The translations under genes and the position numbers were made by a program. Positions 18,311-26,841 of a stretch of 64,000 bases of DNA are shown piece after piece. Origin of the DNA: Chryseosolibacter sp049791675 (GTDB lineage: Bacteria > Bacteroidota > Bacteroidia > Cytophagales > Cyclobacteriaceae). The stretch spans positions 10,798 to 74,797 of the forward strand of contig JBARAD010000162.1 of the NCBI GenBank assembly GCA_049791675.1, given 5' to 3'. Under the pieces are notes generated by a model. That model was not told the DNA's origin, made no database searches, and worked only from the letters and a program-made list of their open reading frames with translations. Position 1 is the stretch's first letter; each line of letters starts with the position of its first letter.

Positions 18311-18568
18311 GGTATAGGCCTGCTACGGCACATTGAAAGTAGCAGATTGCCCTGAACTTTGCAAAAGCCGTATCTTAATTGGTTAATTTATTTCCGCCAT
18401 AACGGATTTTACCCATACAGGTTACTTTCTTTTCAGAATATTTACGGGATTGACTTCAGTGATAAGACACGATATCCGGTCTTATGCCCCCGGAGGCCGG
18501 AAAAATCAGCAGGTGCAGACTTGTGCACAAATTTCAGTTACCTCAAAAAAGAATATTTATTTTTGGCG

Positions 18569-19051
18569 ATGCAATCGTTGACTTTTGAATGTATCTGGAA
18601 CAAGCGCGCGGAAGGTGATATCGCGCAAGTAAAGGCTCTTTGGAACCAATACCATGCGATCGACCCTGCGGAAGTGATCGAGCGCCGGGCCGGACAGATC
18701 GCGTTTGTCGTGAAAGATCCTGCAGGAAGGATCGTCGGGGTCTCTACCGCGGGACCTTTGCAGGTGAGACTGCTGAACGGACATTTCTTTTATGAATTCC
18801 GGTGCTTTATTGCGCCGCCATTTCGCACGCCGGGCCTGGATACGCTGCTGGCGGTGAAAACAAAAGATTTTCTCCAGGGTCTTGAAGGACGGGATTCAAA
18901 ATTCAAGGGTGTCGTCATGGTGATTGAGAATCAAGCGCTTAAAAATCAACGCACCAAGGCGGTGTGGGCGGATAGTCAGATGGTGTTTGCAGGATACACG
19001 CGCGAAGGACATCATATTCGCGTGGGTTATTTCAAAGGAGCCAGAATATAG
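18569..19051 (+). CDS. Protein of unknown function, possible GNAT-like fold (copy 1 of tandem pair)
   Basis: The 160-residue protein starts at ATG 18569 (MQSLTFECIWNKRAEGD). It has the order seen in GNAT acyltransferases: an N-terminal helix (VKALWNQYH), then strands with IAFVVKDPAGRIVGVST, then a central strand/helix with APPFRTPGLDTLLAVKTKDFL. No clear acetyl-CoA loop (Q/RxxGxG/A) is visible, so catalysis is doubtful. It shares the overall layout and the ending GHHIR-x-x-YFKGARI with the next gene, so the two are tandem paralogues. It lies next to, and convergent with, the P450/ACP operon; a link is speculative. Confidence 0.75.
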   Translation: MQSLTFECIWNKRAEGDIAQVKALWNQYHAIDPAEVIERRAGQIAFVVKDPAGRIVGVSTAGPLQVRLLNGHFFYEFRCFIAPPFRTPGLDTLLAVKTKDFLQGLEGRDSKFKGVVMVIENQALKNQRTKAVWADSQMVFAGYTREGHHIRVGYFKGARI

Positions 19052-19062
19052 AAACCTGAACA

Positions 19063-19590
19063 TTGATATTCAAAATCGTGAGCGTGGATACGGAAAGAAA
19101 AGATCAGAAGCCTGTTTTGGAGAATGTTTGGGGCAGGAATACTGATCCGCTCCGTGACACTGTGCTGGAGATCTGGCGGAACTACGGTGGGCCCACTGGA
19201 CTGCAGGCGGAAGACAGGCTCGCACAACTTGTTTTTGTCGTGAAGGATGAAACAGGCAGGGTAGTGGGTATGTCTACGGCTTTCAAAGCGTATATCAGGC
19301 AGCTTCGGAATTATTGCTATGCTATCCGGTTAATGCTTGTTCCCGGGCATCGCATTCCGGGGCTGACATCGCGGCTACTGGTTTCCACCCGCGATTTCCT
19401 CGAATCCATCCATCAACAGGATGCTACCGACCGGGCTATTGGCATGATCACCCTCGTCGAAAACCCGCACCTGAAAGAAAAACGGAATGAAGCGATCTGG
19501 CCCGCATCGGGGATGGTATACATCGGCAACAGCAAAGAAGGTCATCATATCAGGATCTACTACTTCAAGGGAGCGCGGATCCTGCCTTAA
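19063..19590 (+). CDS. Protein of unknown function, possible GNAT-like fold (copy 2 of tandem pair)
   Basis: The longest frame uses TTG at 19063 (175 residues); GTG at 19078 or 19084 is a possible alternative start, and no ATG exists before the conserved part. Shared blocks with the preceding gene are FVVKDxxGRxVGxST, PGLxxxLxVxTxDFL and the C-terminal GHHIRIYYFKGARI. The rest has diverged, so the duplication is old. The gene is 11 nt after copy 1 and ends 17 nt before the convergent P450 gene. Function unknown. Confidence 0.7.
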   Translation: MIFKIVSVDTERKDQKPVLENVWGRNTDPLRDTVLEIWRNYGGPTGLQAEDRLAQLVFVVKDETGRVVGMSTAFKAYIRQLRNYCYAIRLMLVPGHRIPGLTSRLLVSTRDFLESIHQQDATDRAIGMITLVENPHLKEKRNEAIWPASGMVYIGNSKEGHHIRIYYFKGARILP

Positions 19591-19607
19591 GGTCGCCCTT
19601 CCGGGAT

Positions 19608-20819
19608 TCAGGATCGTCCCAACTCTACCTGCAGGCTGCTCAGCCTGCGCACCGCAATGTTTTTATACCACACCAGCGGTTGCTCCGGTAGACGTATATC
19701 GGGATAACGGTCAAGAAAGGAACGGAGCGCCAGCTGCGATTGCCTTCTTCCCAACCAGTCGCCGAGGCAATAATGGATTCCGCTGCCGAACGACAGGTGC
19801 CGGTTTGGCTTGCGTGTGATGTCGAACTGATCGGGTCGCTCGAAAGCATCTTCATCCCGGTTCCCTGATCCGACCACCAGCGTAACCGTGGAGCCACGGG
19901 GAACTGCCTTTCCGCGGATCGTAACCTCATCTTTTGAGACGCGTCCAAGTAACTGAACGACGGAATCATAACGCAATACTTCCTCGATGGCTTGGTCAAG
20001 CAGTTCGGGACGGTTGCGCAACAACTGAAGCTGTTCGGGATGTTTACAGAGATGTAACAGCGTGCTGCTGATCAACCCCGCAGAAGTTTCCTCACCTGCC
20101 GTAAAAAGAAAAATGCCGATAGAGATCAGTTCTTCTTCCGTTAAGCCCGCCTGCTCATGCAGGTTTTTTTGGATCAGTCGGCTCAGCAACCCGTTATCGG
20201 GCGTGTCCCGTTTTATTTTCACCTGCTCACGGAAGTATTCGATGAAGTCACGCGCGGCCTCATTCATCCTCACCAGGTCCTTCATCGACACATAAAGATC
20301 CAGGGTTTTGGTCATCGCCACGCCCAGTTCCATGAGGTGTCTGTAATCCGTAACGGGTACGCCCAGGATGTCCGCGATATTGTATAGCGGGACCGGTTGT
20401 GCAAAGCCTGCGACGAAATCCAACTGGTTTCCGTGAATCCCGTTCAGCGTGTCGTTAACATTCTGCTGTATGATTTCGTCGATGTCGCGATTGCTCCAGG
20501 CTTTGGAAATAAAGCTGCGGATACGGTGGTGTTGTTCATCATTCAACATCAGGATAAAAGAATTCATCGCCCTGTAGATGGCGCGAAAATCTTCCTGCTT
20601 GTTGTCAAAATATCGGATTCCCTTTTTTAGCCAAAGCAGGCGGTTACCGCTTTCAAAAGAAGGGTTTTTCAGGATGTCTTTGATGTCATCGTATTTTGTG
20701 ATGATGAATTCTCCTGTCTGCGCGCGGTGAACTGCATCCATGCGCCGCAGTTCCGCATACATTTCATACGGATCGGAAATATTCCTTTCATCCAGGGGTT
20801 TCCAGAGAAACGTATTCAT
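19608..20819 (-). CDS. Cytochrome P450
   Basis: The 403-residue soluble bacterial P450 has all core motifs: the I-helix oxygen-activation segment TAGEETSAG, the ExxR salt bridge in EEVLRYD, and the heme-ligand loop FGSGIHYCLG with the cysteine near residue 351. There is no membrane anchor, so it needs an external ferredoxin or flavodoxin and reductase, not found nearby. Its start overlaps the stop of an acyl carrier protein gene by 4 nt. That arrangement suggests an ACP-bound acyl or aminoacyl substrate, as for P450s that act on carrier-protein-tethered chains; this is inference. Confidence 0.94.
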   Translation of the reverse strand: MNTFLWKPLDERNISDPYEMYAELRRMDAVHRAQTGEFIITKYDDIKDILKNPSFESGNRLLWLKKGIRYFDNKQEDFRAIYRAMNSFILMLNDEQHHRIRSFISKAWSNRDIDEIIQQNVNDTLNGIHGNQLDFVAGFAQPVPLYNIADILGVPVTDYRHLMELGVAMTKTLDLYVSMKDLVRMNEAARDFIEYFREQVKIKRDTPDNGLLSRLIQKNLHEQAGLTEEELISIGIFLFTAGEETSAGLISSTLLHLCKHPEQLQLLRNRPELLDQAIEEVLRYDSVVQLLGRVSKDEVTIRGKAVPRGSTVTLVVGSGNRDEDAFERPDQFDITRKPNRHLSFGSGIHYCLGDWLGRRQSQLALRSFLDRYPDIRLPEQPLVWYKNIAVRRLSSLQVELGRS

Positions 20820-21058
20820 TTCTGCCCGAGCGTAGTGATGTATCCGGCCAGTAGTTCGACCGTGGGATAATCCCAGAAGAAAAGCGGGTTCATCTCGATG
20901 TTTAATTTCTTCTCGAGAATATCCAGGATGAAGACCGCGCTGATGGAATTCAGTCCCAGGTCAAAGAAGGTTGCCGAGTCGGCGATCTCCGAAACAGGAA
21001 CGCCGGTTTCTCTGGCAATCTCCGTTTTAAGCAATTGAAGAATGTCCGCGTTCGTCAT
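20816..21058 (-). CDS. Stand-alone acyl/peptidyl carrier protein
   Basis: The 80-residue protein is a single phosphopantetheine-binding domain. The attachment serine is Ser38 in DLGLNSISAV. It differs from a housekeeping fatty-acid ACP, which would show DSLD/DSLDTVEL and sit beside fabF. It overlaps the P450 gene by 4 nt and the upstream DUF4915 gene by 32 nt, so the three are one translationally coupled operon. No condensing enzyme, adenylation domain or phosphopantetheinyl transferase is visible nearby; loading must come from elsewhere. Confidence 0.88.
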   Translation of the reverse strand: MTNADILQLLKTEIARETGVPVSEIADSATFFDLGLNSISAVFILDILEKKLNIEMNPLFFWDYPTVELLAGYITTLGQK

Positions 21059-22127
21059 GTTCTTCCTTTTTGAGTACAGCCCAGTAATCTTCTTCCGGTG
21101 TGGTAAGGGCCAACCGGTGTTCGGGTTTCTGAGAACTGACGAGGCCGGGCCTTTTCATGTCATGCATGATACGAACATCGTAAATTTCCTCCACACTATC
21201 CTCATATTTCATTTCCGCCACTATCCGTGCCGTTGGAAGGTGTACGACGACGATACCGCAGAAGACGGATTTTCCGGCAATCGGGAGGTCGTCAAAGACA
21301 GCTGAATTTCTTTTCCTTAGTTGCGAGAGTCCGATGAACAGATAATCGCCGGCCAGGTCCATACCGCGGGCGAAGCCATTCAGGGACACCACCACCTCTT
21401 TTTTGCCGGAAGCCGGGTCAATGTACACCAGATTTCCGGAGGCCGACTCAAGCACGTACAGTTGGTTGTTGTAGATCCGCGGCGAATGTGGCATGGATAA
21501 TCCTTCGGCGATGATGGTGTTGGATGAAACCTCCATCACGATTCCTCCGTTCTCTCTGTTCTGACGCCAGCCCTGCGGTACATTTGTTTTGCCGAGCGCA
21601 GTAACATATTTCGGTGTGCCATTTTCGAAGGCCACGCCATTCAAATGGCAATGGTCTTCCGGTGTGATCTTCGGGATAAAAAAGGGTTTCCAGAGAGGCG
21701 TAAAACTGTACCTGTGGTCGATGGCAGCAAGGCAGCTGAAGCGCGTATTCACCGCGAGAAGGTTCTCGCCGGTCCAATGCAGATCGTGAATATCCACTTC
21801 TCCTGTAAAGTATGTCGCGCGCGGGAGAAACAAGGCATCGTATGTATTGGGTTGCTGAGGATAGTTGGCAGCCATGCGGCTTGCATTGTTGAATACGATC
21901 ACCTCTGTCATGGTGGCAACAGCGAGTTTTGTCGCATCGACGGCAATGCCCATGGGTTTTTGAAAACTCCTGGGAAGCTGTATCAGCCGGGACGGACTGA
22001 CCGCGCTGAGAAGCACAACTTTGCCTGCCTGGTATGTACTGAGTGCAAGGGTGCACTGCAATTGATGAAGGAGCCCGGGCAGATTGGGTGAATGTGTACA
22101 GGTAAAGGCGGCGACCTTGGGATTCAT
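21027..22127 (-). CDS. DUF4915 / TIGR03032 family protein
   Basis: The 366-residue protein fits the TIGR03032 family: STYQAGKVVLL near the start, HDLHWTGENLLAVNTRFSCL in the middle, and the LSMPHSPR motif followed by WxLESxxG-like sequence. The regular pattern of strands suggests a beta-propeller. No signal peptide is present, so it should be cytoplasmic. The biochemical role of the family is unknown to me. Overlap with the ACP and P450 genes places it in the same pathway. The longest 32-nt overlap suggests coupled translation. Confidence 0.85.
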   Translation of the reverse strand: MNPKVAAFTCTHSPNLPGLLHQLQCTLALSTYQAGKVVLLSAVSPSRLIQLPRSFQKPMGIAVDATKLAVATMTEVIVFNNASRMAANYPQQPNTYDALFLPRATYFTGEVDIHDLHWTGENLLAVNTRFSCLAAIDHRYSFTPLWKPFFIPKITPEDHCHLNGVAFENGTPKYVTALGKTNVPQGWRQNRENGGIVMEVSSNTIIAEGLSMPHSPRIYNNQLYVLESASGNLVYIDPASGKKEVVVSLNGFARGMDLAGDYLFIGLSQLRKRNSAVFDDLPIAGKSVFCGIVVVHLPTARIVAEMKYEDSVEEIYDVRIMHDMKRPGLVSSQKPEHRLALTTPEEDYWAVLKKEEHDERGHSSIA

Positions 22128-22234
22128 GAACTAAAGAAATTCAAAACCTTGTCAATCTCCAAAGGAATACGGCATTCGGCCATCACACAATCGTTTGAGG
22201 AAATAAAAATTAACCCACCGTATAGAAATTGGAG

Positions 22235-22360
22235 CTAATTCCTTTTAATAATGGTTAAGTTTGGGTGTGTTTTGGATGGCGGCTGACCAAAAATTGTCTG
22301 GGAACAGAATATCAGAAGGGTCAGCAGCAGGGCGAGCAGCAAACGATATTTCAGGTTCAA
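22235..22360 (-). CDS. Possible small secreted peptide or truncated gene start
   Basis: A 41-codon frame with a TTG start (22360) encodes NLKYRLLLALLLTLLIFC, then SQTIFGQ, a textbook signal peptide, followed by only about 15 residues before TAG at 22235. It lies in the otherwise gene-free 22128-22466 gap. Either a tiny exported peptide or the remnant of a longer secreted protein would fit. No ATG and no homologue known to me. Confidence 0.3.
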   Translation of the reverse strand: MNLKYRLLLALLLTLLIFCSQTIFGQPPSKTHPNLTIIKRN

Positions 22361-22466
22361 GTTCTGTTAGGTTAGGTTGATGATCCGAAGATAGGATTGG
22401 AAGCGATAATTCACAAGATTTGCGTAACTTTCTGATCCACAAATTTTTAAATAAACGAAGAGCCAC

Positions 22467-23123
22467 ATGACTTTTGAGGAAATCCAGTCGAGGATCTACG
22501 CTTACAAGGAGGCAGGGAAGTCACTTTTTACCACCTCGTCTTTCCAATCGCACAGCCTGGTGCTGTTGCATATGCTGAGCCGGATTGACAATACCATCCC
22601 GGTATATTTTATCAATACCGGTTATCATTTCCCCGATACGGTCAGGTTTCGTGACCAGATCACCGAATCATTTGGGATCCGCACCGTCGACCTGAAATCC
22701 GATGTGCCGAAATATATGCAGCGCGACGGCGAAGGCAAACTGCTATTTGCTTCCGATCCAGACCATTGCTGTTATTTGAACAAGACCCAGCCGATGGATG
22801 CCATCCTCATGTCGCATGACGTCTGGATCAATGGCGTACGTGCCGATCAAAGCGCAGTACGCGCGGCCATGAAAGTCGAGCAGCCGGCCAAGCACGGATG
22901 TATGCGCTTTCACCCGATGCTGGACTGGAATTCAAAAATGATCTGGCAATACCAGAAAGAATATAATCTGCCGAAACATCCCCTGGAAGAGAAGGGCTTT
23001 ATCAGTATCGGATGTGAACCTTGCACGCGGAAGCTCGATCCGGAAATGCAGGAACGCGAAGCGCGCTGGTTCGGATTGAATAAAGTTGAATGCGGATTGC
23101 ATACGGATCTGATCAATAAGTGA
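22467..23123 (+). CDS. cysH: Assimilatory APS reductase (CysH, 4Fe-4S type)
   Basis: CysH reduces adenylyl-sulfate (or PAPS) to sulfite for cysteine synthesis, using thioredoxin. The 218-residue protein carries the catalytic VECGLH near the C-terminus and both cysteine pairs of the iron-sulfur type, HCCYLNK and GCEPC. Their presence favours APS over PAPS as substrate. It does not sit next to cysND or sulfite reductase here. A gene-free leader of over 100 nt precedes it, and heptad repeats begin at its own stop codon. It depends on the SUF machinery encoded 3 kb away. Confidence 0.93.
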   Translation: MTFEEIQSRIYAYKEAGKSLFTTSSFQSHSLVLLHMLSRIDNTIPVYFINTGYHFPDTVRFRDQITESFGIRTVDLKSDVPKYMQRDGEGKLLFASDPDHCCYLNKTQPMDAILMSHDVWINGVRADQSAVRAAMKVEQPAKHGCMRFHPMLDWNSKMIWQYQKEYNLPKHPLEEKGFISIGCEPCTRKLDPEMQEREARWFGLNKVECGLHTDLINK

Positions 23124-23398
23124 GTTGTCAGTGGTGAGTCGTGAATGAACTACTGCATCACATCGAGTCGAACATTAAAGAATGATCACTGCTTCGCATG
23201 TGATCAGAGCAATACAGATTTTTAATATGTATAGAAAGCACTCCATTAGCCATACTGTCGGATTGAGTAGCGGATGCACTCACCACTCACCACTGACCAC
23301 TCACGTCAAGGCACCGATTGCGCTGAAAGGAGAGCACTTAAGCTGCTATCCAGTTGTGTTGAGCAGAATTCAGTCACCATCCACCCCTCACCATTCAC
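23121..23398. repeat. Inverted heptanucleotide repeat arrays between cysH and epimerase gene
   Basis: Left array 23121-23148: TGAGTTG, TCAGTGG, TGAGTCG, TGAATGA, beginning with the cysH stop codon itself. Right arrays: 23277-23304 (CACTCAC x2, CACTGAC, CACTCAC) and 23371-23398 (CAGTCAC, CATCCAC, CCCTCAC, CATTCAC). The right units are the complement of the left ones, so the transcript can fold back. The last array ends 5 nt before the epimerase start codon. No gene is visible between the arrays. Confidence 0.8.
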
Positions 23399-23403
23399 AA
23401 TAA

Positions 23404-24324
23404 ATGAAAGTTCTCGTTACCGGAGGTGCCGGGTATATTGGCACCGAGCTGATCACCTTGCTGGTTAATAATCCATTGGTCGAACAGGTGATCATCTACG
23501 ATAATCTCAGTCGGCCTAACTTTAACCTTTTCCTGGGCCTGAGACTTCGTAAGCATCATAAGATCTCTTTTGTCAAGGGAGAATTGCTGGATTCCCGCGC
23601 GTTGAAAAAGATTCTTCAGGGTGTCGATGTTGTTTATCACCTGGCGGCAAAAGTGACCACGCCGTTTGCCAATGCGGATGCGCACGCCTATGAACAGGTG
23701 AATCACTGGGGTACCGCTGAACTTGTGTATGCGGTCGAAACCAGCGATGTGAAACGTTTTATTTATACGAGCAGCACGGGTGTATACGGTTCCTCGAAAG
23801 TTCCTGCGCACGAGGACAAGCCACCGGATCCGCAAACATTTTACGCGGTATCCAAGCTGAGGGGAGAAGAGCATGTGCGACGCCTGATCGGCAAGATCGA
23901 TGCCTATATCATGCGTTGCGGAAATGTGTATGGGTACAGCAAGAGCATGCGTTTCGATGCGGTCATCAACAAGTTTATCTTCGAGGCAAACTTCAATCGC
24001 TTCATTACTATCCAGGGAGACGGAAAGCAATCCCGCACATTTATTCACATCGAGATGGTGGCCAAGGCCCTCAACAATCTGCTGACCGCGGATCTGCCGA
24101 GCGACGTGTATAACATTGTCGACAAGAATTTGAAAGTTATCGACATACTCGATGTCCTGAAGGAACTGATTCCTGACCTTGAATTCATATTCATCAATCA
24201 GCATTTGCGCCTTCATGAGTTGAATGTGAAGGTCAATCCGTTGATCACGGACACATTGCAGATCCGGAATTCCCGGACGCTGAAAGAAGATCTCGGTGAG
24301 TTTCTGACAAAATTCAGTTTTTAG
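23404..24324 (+). CDS. NAD-dependent epimerase/dehydratase (extended SDR)
   Basis: The 306-residue protein is an extended short-chain dehydrogenase with the nucleotide-binding VTGGAGYIGTEL at the N-terminus, the active-site serine region YTSSTGVYG and the YxxxK pair in FYAVSKLRGEE. Such enzymes usually act on nucleotide sugars. The substrate cannot be deduced; there are no glycosyltransferases nearby. The antiporter gene starts 13 nt downstream, so the two may share a transcript without a functional link. Confidence 0.9.
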   Translation: MKVLVTGGAGYIGTELITLLVNNPLVEQVIIYDNLSRPNFNLFLGLRLRKHHKISFVKGELLDSRALKKILQGVDVVYHLAAKVTTPFANADAHAYEQVNHWGTAELVYAVETSDVKRFIYTSSTGVYGSSKVPAHEDKPPDPQTFYAVSKLRGEEHVRRLIGKIDAYIMRCGNVYGYSKSMRFDAVINKFIFEANFNRFITIQGDGKQSRTFIHIEMVAKALNNLLTADLPSDVYNIVDKNLKVIDILDVLKELIPDLEFIFINQHLRLHELNVKVNPLITDTLQIRNSRTLKEDLGEFLTKFSF

Positions 24325-24337
24325 GTAAACTTGCCGT

Positions 24338-25927
24338 ATGCAGGATATTGCAACGGTCATCGTACTATTAGCGGTCGTCACCGCACTGGCTGAGTTGACT
24401 GACCGGATCAGGATACCCTATCCGATCCTGCTTGTTGTTTCCGGTATCGGCATCGGTCTGATACCCGGATTGCCGCACATGAGCCTGCACCCGGAGGTGG
24501 TCTTCCTCATATTTCTTCCCCCCATCCTGTACTCGGCTGCCTGGAATACGTCGTGGCCTGAATTCAAGGCGGCACGCCGGCCCATTTTTCTGCTCGCGAT
24601 CGGCTGTGTGATCTTTACGACCTGTGCCGTAGCCTGGATTGCACACACATTCATTCCCGGGTTCGGGTGGCCCGAAGCGTTTGTTCTCGGCGCAATAATC
24701 TCTCCGCCGGACGCGATTGCCGCAGCCGCTTCTACCAAAGGACTGGCTGTGCCCCGAAGGATCATCACTGTGCTGGAAGGTGAGAGCCTCGTGAACGATG
24801 CCACGGGCCTGATCGCGTACAGGTATGCAGTTGCTGCTGTCGTGAGCGGGGCGTTCAGCGTCTGGGAGGCCGGGCTTCAGTTTATCGTGGTGGCTACCGG
24901 TGGAATTCTGCTGGGGCTTGTGATGGCCGTGATCTTCAAATGGATTCATAAGATCACTTCCGACAATCCGACAACGGATACGACACTGACATTTATTACT
25001 CCCTATATCGTCTACCTGCTGGCGGAGAGCCTCCATCTCTCCGGCGTACTGGCGGTGGTGACATGCGGACTGTACCTCACCTGGCATTCGTCAGTGCTGT
25101 TCAATCATCAGACCCGACTACAGGCTTACGGGTCATGGCGCACGGCGATGTTCATCCTCAATGGCGTCGTCTTCATCCTGATCGGTTTGCAGTTGCCCAT
25201 GATCCTCGAAAGTCTGCAGGACCATTCCTTCAGCATGCTTTTCAAGTACGCTGCCGTTGTAAGCCTTGCCGTGATCATTGTCAGGATCATCTGGGTGTAT
25301 CCGGGAGCCTACATTCCGCGATTGAGCAAGAAGGTCCGGCAACGTGAACCGGAAGTTAATCTGAAACTTGTCACCATCGTCGCATGGTCCGGTATGCGTG
25401 GCGTGATTTCGCTGGCCGCAGCGCTCGCAATTCCCCTCGTGATCCAGGGGTCAGCGCCATTCCCAAACCGCAACCTGATTATTTTCCTCACATTCTCCGT
25501 GATTTTTACCACGCTTGTGCTGCAGGGATTGACGCTGCGTCCATTGATCAGGTGGCTCGGGATAAAAGAAAATGGTGAAGCCCACGAAAAAGAATTGAGG
25601 GCGCGGCTCGCAGTGGCTTCCGCGATGATTGAACATATTGAAGAAAATTATTCACTGGGCCTCTCGGATGAGGGATTGAACCTGATTAAAACGAAATATG
25701 AAATCCGGATCCAACGGATCCGTAAGGAAGAGAATGTTTCGAAATTACATGAAGGGTTGGTTGATAGCCTCCATGTGATCCAGCAGGAGTTGCTTGACAA
25801 AGAGCGTCAGCTGCTCATCAGACTCCGCAAGGAAGGGACCATCAGTGAAGAAGTTTTGCGGAAGATGGAATACGAACTTGATCTTGAAGAAAGCAGGTTG
25901 ATCCTGGAGAAAGGAATGCCATTGTAG
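24338..25927 (+). CDS. CPA1-type Na+/H+ antiporter
   Basis: The 529-residue membrane protein has about a dozen hydrophobic segments in its first 410 residues. The CPA1 signature residues are in ISPPDAIAAAAS and ESLVNDATGLIAYR, and the conserved arginine region in WSGMRGVISLAAALAIP. A soluble, charged C-terminal helix domain of about 115 residues follows (REENVSKLHEG...), likely regulatory. It exchanges sodium or potassium for protons across the inner membrane. The ATG at 24338 gives a normal short N-terminus. Confidence 0.93.
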   Translation: MQDIATVIVLLAVVTALAELTDRIRIPYPILLVVSGIGIGLIPGLPHMSLHPEVVFLIFLPPILYSAAWNTSWPEFKAARRPIFLLAIGCVIFTTCAVAWIAHTFIPGFGWPEAFVLGAIISPPDAIAAAASTKGLAVPRRIITVLEGESLVNDATGLIAYRYAVAAVVSGAFSVWEAGLQFIVVATGGILLGLVMAVIFKWIHKITSDNPTTDTTLTFITPYIVYLLAESLHLSGVLAVVTCGLYLTWHSSVLFNHQTRLQAYGSWRTAMFILNGVVFILIGLQLPMILESLQDHSFSMLFKYAAVVSLAVIIVRIIWVYPGAYIPRLSKKVRQREPEVNLKLVTIVAWSGMRGVISLAAALAIPLVIQGSAPFPNRNLIIFLTFSVIFTTLVLQGLTLRPLIRWLGIKENGEAHEKELRARLAVASAMIEHIEENYSLGLSDEGLNLIKTKYEIRIQRIRKEENVSKLHEGLVDSLHVIQQELLDKERQLLIRLRKEGTISEEVLRKMEYELDLEESRLILEKGMPL

Positions 25928-25942
25928 GTGGCATCGTACCGA

Positions 25943-25993
25943 TGGAAAAAAACTGCCCATGCATGGACATCAAACGCTGTCCATGCATGGGCA
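25943..25993 (-). terminator. Rho-independent terminator downstream of brxA
   Basis: A perfect 16-bp stem (TGCCCATGCATGGACA with its complement) and an 8-nt loop. On the minus strand it is followed by AGTTTTTTT, so it ends transcription of the suf/brxA direction. Each arm contains the 10-bp palindrome CCATGCATGG, so alternative cruciform pairing is possible. Confidence 0.85.
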
Positions 25994-26037
25994 TGATTGG
26001 ATGACCTGTCCGCCGCGAAATTCAGGCGGTGTTCACA

Positions 26038-26454
26038 CTAGCAGTATTCTTCAAAAACCTCAACCAGGTGCTGACCGATCATCTGTGCATTTCTTCCTTC
26101 GATGTGGTGACGCTCCACAAAATGAACGAGCTCGCCGTCCTTGAATAATGCAATGGCCGGAGAGGAGGGAGGATAAGGTAAAGTATATTCTCTGGCTTTC
26201 GCTACAGCTTCTTTGTCTACTCCGGCGAAGACAGTCGCCAAAGTATTCGGCTTCCTGCTGGCGTTCTGCAGGGCCCATTTGATGCCGGGCCTTGCTGCAC
26301 CTGCAGCACACCCACAAACAGAGTTGATCACGAGTAAGGTGGTGCCCTTTTGATCTTTCAATTCGCCCTCTACCTCACCCGGAGTCTTTAATTCCTTAAA
26401 GCCTGCGCTGGTTAAATCCGTGCGCATGGGAGCTACTAATTGTTCAGGATACAT
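26038..26454 (-). CDS. Bacilliredoxin BrxA/BrxB (YphP) family protein
   Basis: The 138-residue thioredoxin-like protein carries Cys47-Gly-Cys49 in INSVCGCAAGAARPG, the redox centre of bacilliredoxins (DUF1094), which in Firmicutes remove bacillithiol from oxidised proteins. Bacteroidota members occur too. The gene is 33 nt after the DUF59 gene, on the same strand, so it is probably the last gene of the suf transcript; a terminator follows. This links low-molecular-weight thiol repair with Fe-S assembly. Confidence 0.9.
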   Translation of the reverse strand: MYPEQLVAPMRTDLTSAGFKELKTPGEVEGELKDQKGTTLLVINSVCGCAAGAARPGIKWALQNASRKPNTLATVFAGVDKEAVAKAREYTLPYPPSSPAIALFKDGELVHFVERHHIEGRNAQMIGQHLVEVFEEYC

Positions 26455-26487
26455 ATGATTTATTAAGTTAATCTATTGTTAAAATAT

Positions 26488-26841
26488 TTATAAAAATCCG
26501 AGTTCGAGTTTGGCCGCTTCACTCATCATTTCCTGTGAGTAAGGAGGATCAAAAGTTATTTCAACCTTTACCTCATTGATACCTTCGATCGTCCGCAGCT
26601 TTTGTTCCACCTCTTCCGGAATAACTTCCGCGGAAGGGCAGGAGGGTGACGTCAGTGTCATGAGCACGTACACATTGTTCACCGGGTAAATATTGATCTC
26701 GTAGATCAGGCCCAGTTCGTAAATGTCTACCGGGATCTCCGGGTCATAGACGGTTTTGATTGTTTGCAAAACTTTATCATGCAGATCCGGGATCGCGGCA
26801 TCTGATGCTTTTTGCGCTGTATTGGAAACCTCTTCATTCAT
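26488..26841 (-). CDS. DUF59/MIP18-family SUF-associated Fe-S assembly protein
   Basis: The 117-residue protein is a single DUF59 domain. Typical blocks are VYDPEIPVDIYELGLIYEI and LTSPSCPSAEVIPEEV, the latter with the conserved cysteine. SufT-like proteins of this family help maturation of Fe-S proteins. Its start overlaps the sufE stop by 4 nt. I avoid the name sufT because several DUF59 subtypes exist. Confidence 0.92.
   Translation of the reverse strand: MNEEVSNTAQKASDAAIPDLHDKVLQTIKTVYDPEIPVDIYELGLIYEINIYPVNNVYVLMTLTSPSCPSAEVIPEEVEQKLRTIEGINEVKVEITFDPPYSQEMMSEAAKLELGFL

Noticed and set aside
23395..24381. 328-residue minus-strand frame over the epimerase gene
   Set aside because: The plus-strand protein has GxGxxG and YxxxK motifs; the minus-strand product has none.
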